DNA of 64,000 nucleotides from Cryoendolithus antarcticus (lineage: Eukaryota > Ascomycota > Dothideomycetes > Cladosporiales > Cladosporiaceae): contig NAJO01000033.1 of assembly GCA_002077065.1 (NCBI GenBank), positions 372,001 to 436,000 on the forward strand, read 5' to 3'. Below the pieces are notes generated by a model. The model was given only the letters and a program-made list of their open reading frames with translations, did not search any database and was not told the DNA's origin. Below, piece after piece: positions 63,397-64,000 of this stretch. The translations under genes and the position numbers were made by a program. Every line of letters begins with the position of its first letter. Within the stretch, counting starts at the first letter, position 1.

Positions 63397-64000
63397 TCAC
63401 GACCAGAATCCAGCGCCATGCTCCATCTCCCTAACCTTGAAGCCAGCTTCCTTCATCTCCTTCACAGCTTCAGGTCCGCGAGTAGCGATTTGCGTCGCCA
63501 ATCGCCACGGCACATCCATGGCATCCATAATGATCTCCACGATCTGAGGACCGCCTTTCGGCTTCTTCACTCGGTCGAGCTTTAGGATCTCCTCCAGCTC
63601 CTTCTTCGTCTCTGCCCGGTGGAAGCTTGCCTTCGCCTGCTCAGCCGGCATGTTGAAGAAGGGAAGCATCTTTGAGTAGTCAAAGGGTACAATGTCGTTG
63701 TAGCTCTGCTTCGCGCCGTGGATGACACGCTCGATGGTATAGCCAGCATTGTTTATGAGGAAGATGATGGGTGAGGCTTTCTGCTTCACCATGTTGCCGA
63801 TCTCCTGCACGGTGAGCATCAGACTGCCATCGCCAGTGACGAGTACTGTGCGGCCGCGTGGACGTGACGAAGCCGCTGCCATCTCCGACAGAGCAACATC
63901 TGCACCGAAGGCAGCCGGCGTCGCGAAGCCGATACTGCCATAGTATGTCTGAGTGTGCCATTGCGTGGAGTCGGGATATGTTGCGTCTGGCATACCGAAT
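63397..64000 (-). CDS. Pyruvate decarboxylase, C-terminal part (5' end outside window)
   Basis: The minus-strand frame enters from the window edge and ends at 63397, giving about 201 residues of a protein normally near 570. The thiamine-diphosphate binding motif is complete: VLVTGDGSLMLTVQEI followed by IIFLINNAGYTIERVIHG (GDG ... NN). Before it is the YYGSIGFATPAAFGADVAL segment of the same domain. The enzyme turns pyruvate into acetaldehyde and CO2 in the cytosol, the first step of alcoholic fermentation. The C-terminal tail (PEAVKEMKEAGFKVREMEHGAGFWS) is longer than in yeast Pdc1. Indole-pyruvate decarboxylases share the fold, but the sequence fits fungal PDC best. Confidence 0.92.
   Translation of the reverse strand, partial: FGMPDATYPDSTQWHTQTYYGSIGFATPAAFGADVALSEMAAASSRPRGRTVLVTGDGSLMLTVQEIGNMVKQKASPIIFLINNAGYTIERVIHGAKQSYNDIVPFDYSKMLPFFNMPAEQAKASFHRAETKKELEEILKLDRVKKPKGGPQIVEIIMDAMDVPWRLATQIATRGPEAVKEMKEAGFKVREMEHGAGFWS

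Overview
The window is nuclear DNA of a filamentous ascomycete (Pezizomycotina). The evidence is many short introns (45-60 nt, GTRNGT donors, CTRAY branch sites, YAG acceptors) and a gene set typical of that group: PalI, a TOK-type potassium channel, Sos7, a fungal annexin, a Zn2Cys6 regulator and a fungal CIA30. Dothideomycetes is my best guess, but it is inference. No tRNA, rRNA or CRISPR was seen, and no polyketide or non-ribosomal peptide synthase.

Layout. 0-14 kb: palI pH-signalling membrane protein, gamma-COP (SEC21) divergent from ribosomal protein S27, an annexin with a long disordered N-terminus, and a large type II membrane protein with an EGF-like ectodomain. 14.8-20.4 kb: deoxyribose-phosphate aldolase, CIA30 complex I assembly factor, mitochondrial pyrimidine nucleotide carrier (RIM2 type) and SAICAR synthetase (ADE1 type), a metabolic block touching nucleotide and mitochondrial chemistry. 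21.4-29.3 kb: aquaporin, outward-rectifier type K+ channel, and FACT subunit SPT16. 29.9-37.4 kb: an accessory-looking set of two MFS transporters, a secreted streptogramin-lyase-like beta-propeller and a secreted type B carboxylesterase. 38.2-45.1 kb: a PRP38B-like splicing factor divergent from kinetochore protein Sos7, a SAM methyltransferase and an OPT-family transporter. 45.1-46.4 kb: intergenic DNA holding a 410-bp TA-flanked inverted-repeat element (MITE-like). 46.4-56.8 kb: a Cys-rich single-pass surface protein, a metallo-beta-lactamase-fold protein that has lost its main metal-binding motif, an orphan protein, a Zn2Cys6 transcription factor and a membrane-anchored sulfotransferase-like protein. 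56.8-59.3 kb is gene-poor. 59.3-64 kb: a C2H2 zinc-finger protein, a tandem pair of GPI-anchor-type Ser/Thr-rich secreted paralogues, and the C-terminal third of pyruvate decarboxylase running off the window edge.

Most genes are independent housekeeping units. The groups that could work together are the 29.9-37.4 kb transport and secreted hydrolase/lyase set (inference from adjacency) and the GPI-anchored tandem pair (clear duplication). The most unusual items are the TA-flanked element, the probable metallo-beta-lactamase pseudoenzyme and the duplicated cell-surface pair. Splice sites were read by eye; joined lengths were checked for a consistent reading frame, and start codons are my choice where several are possible.
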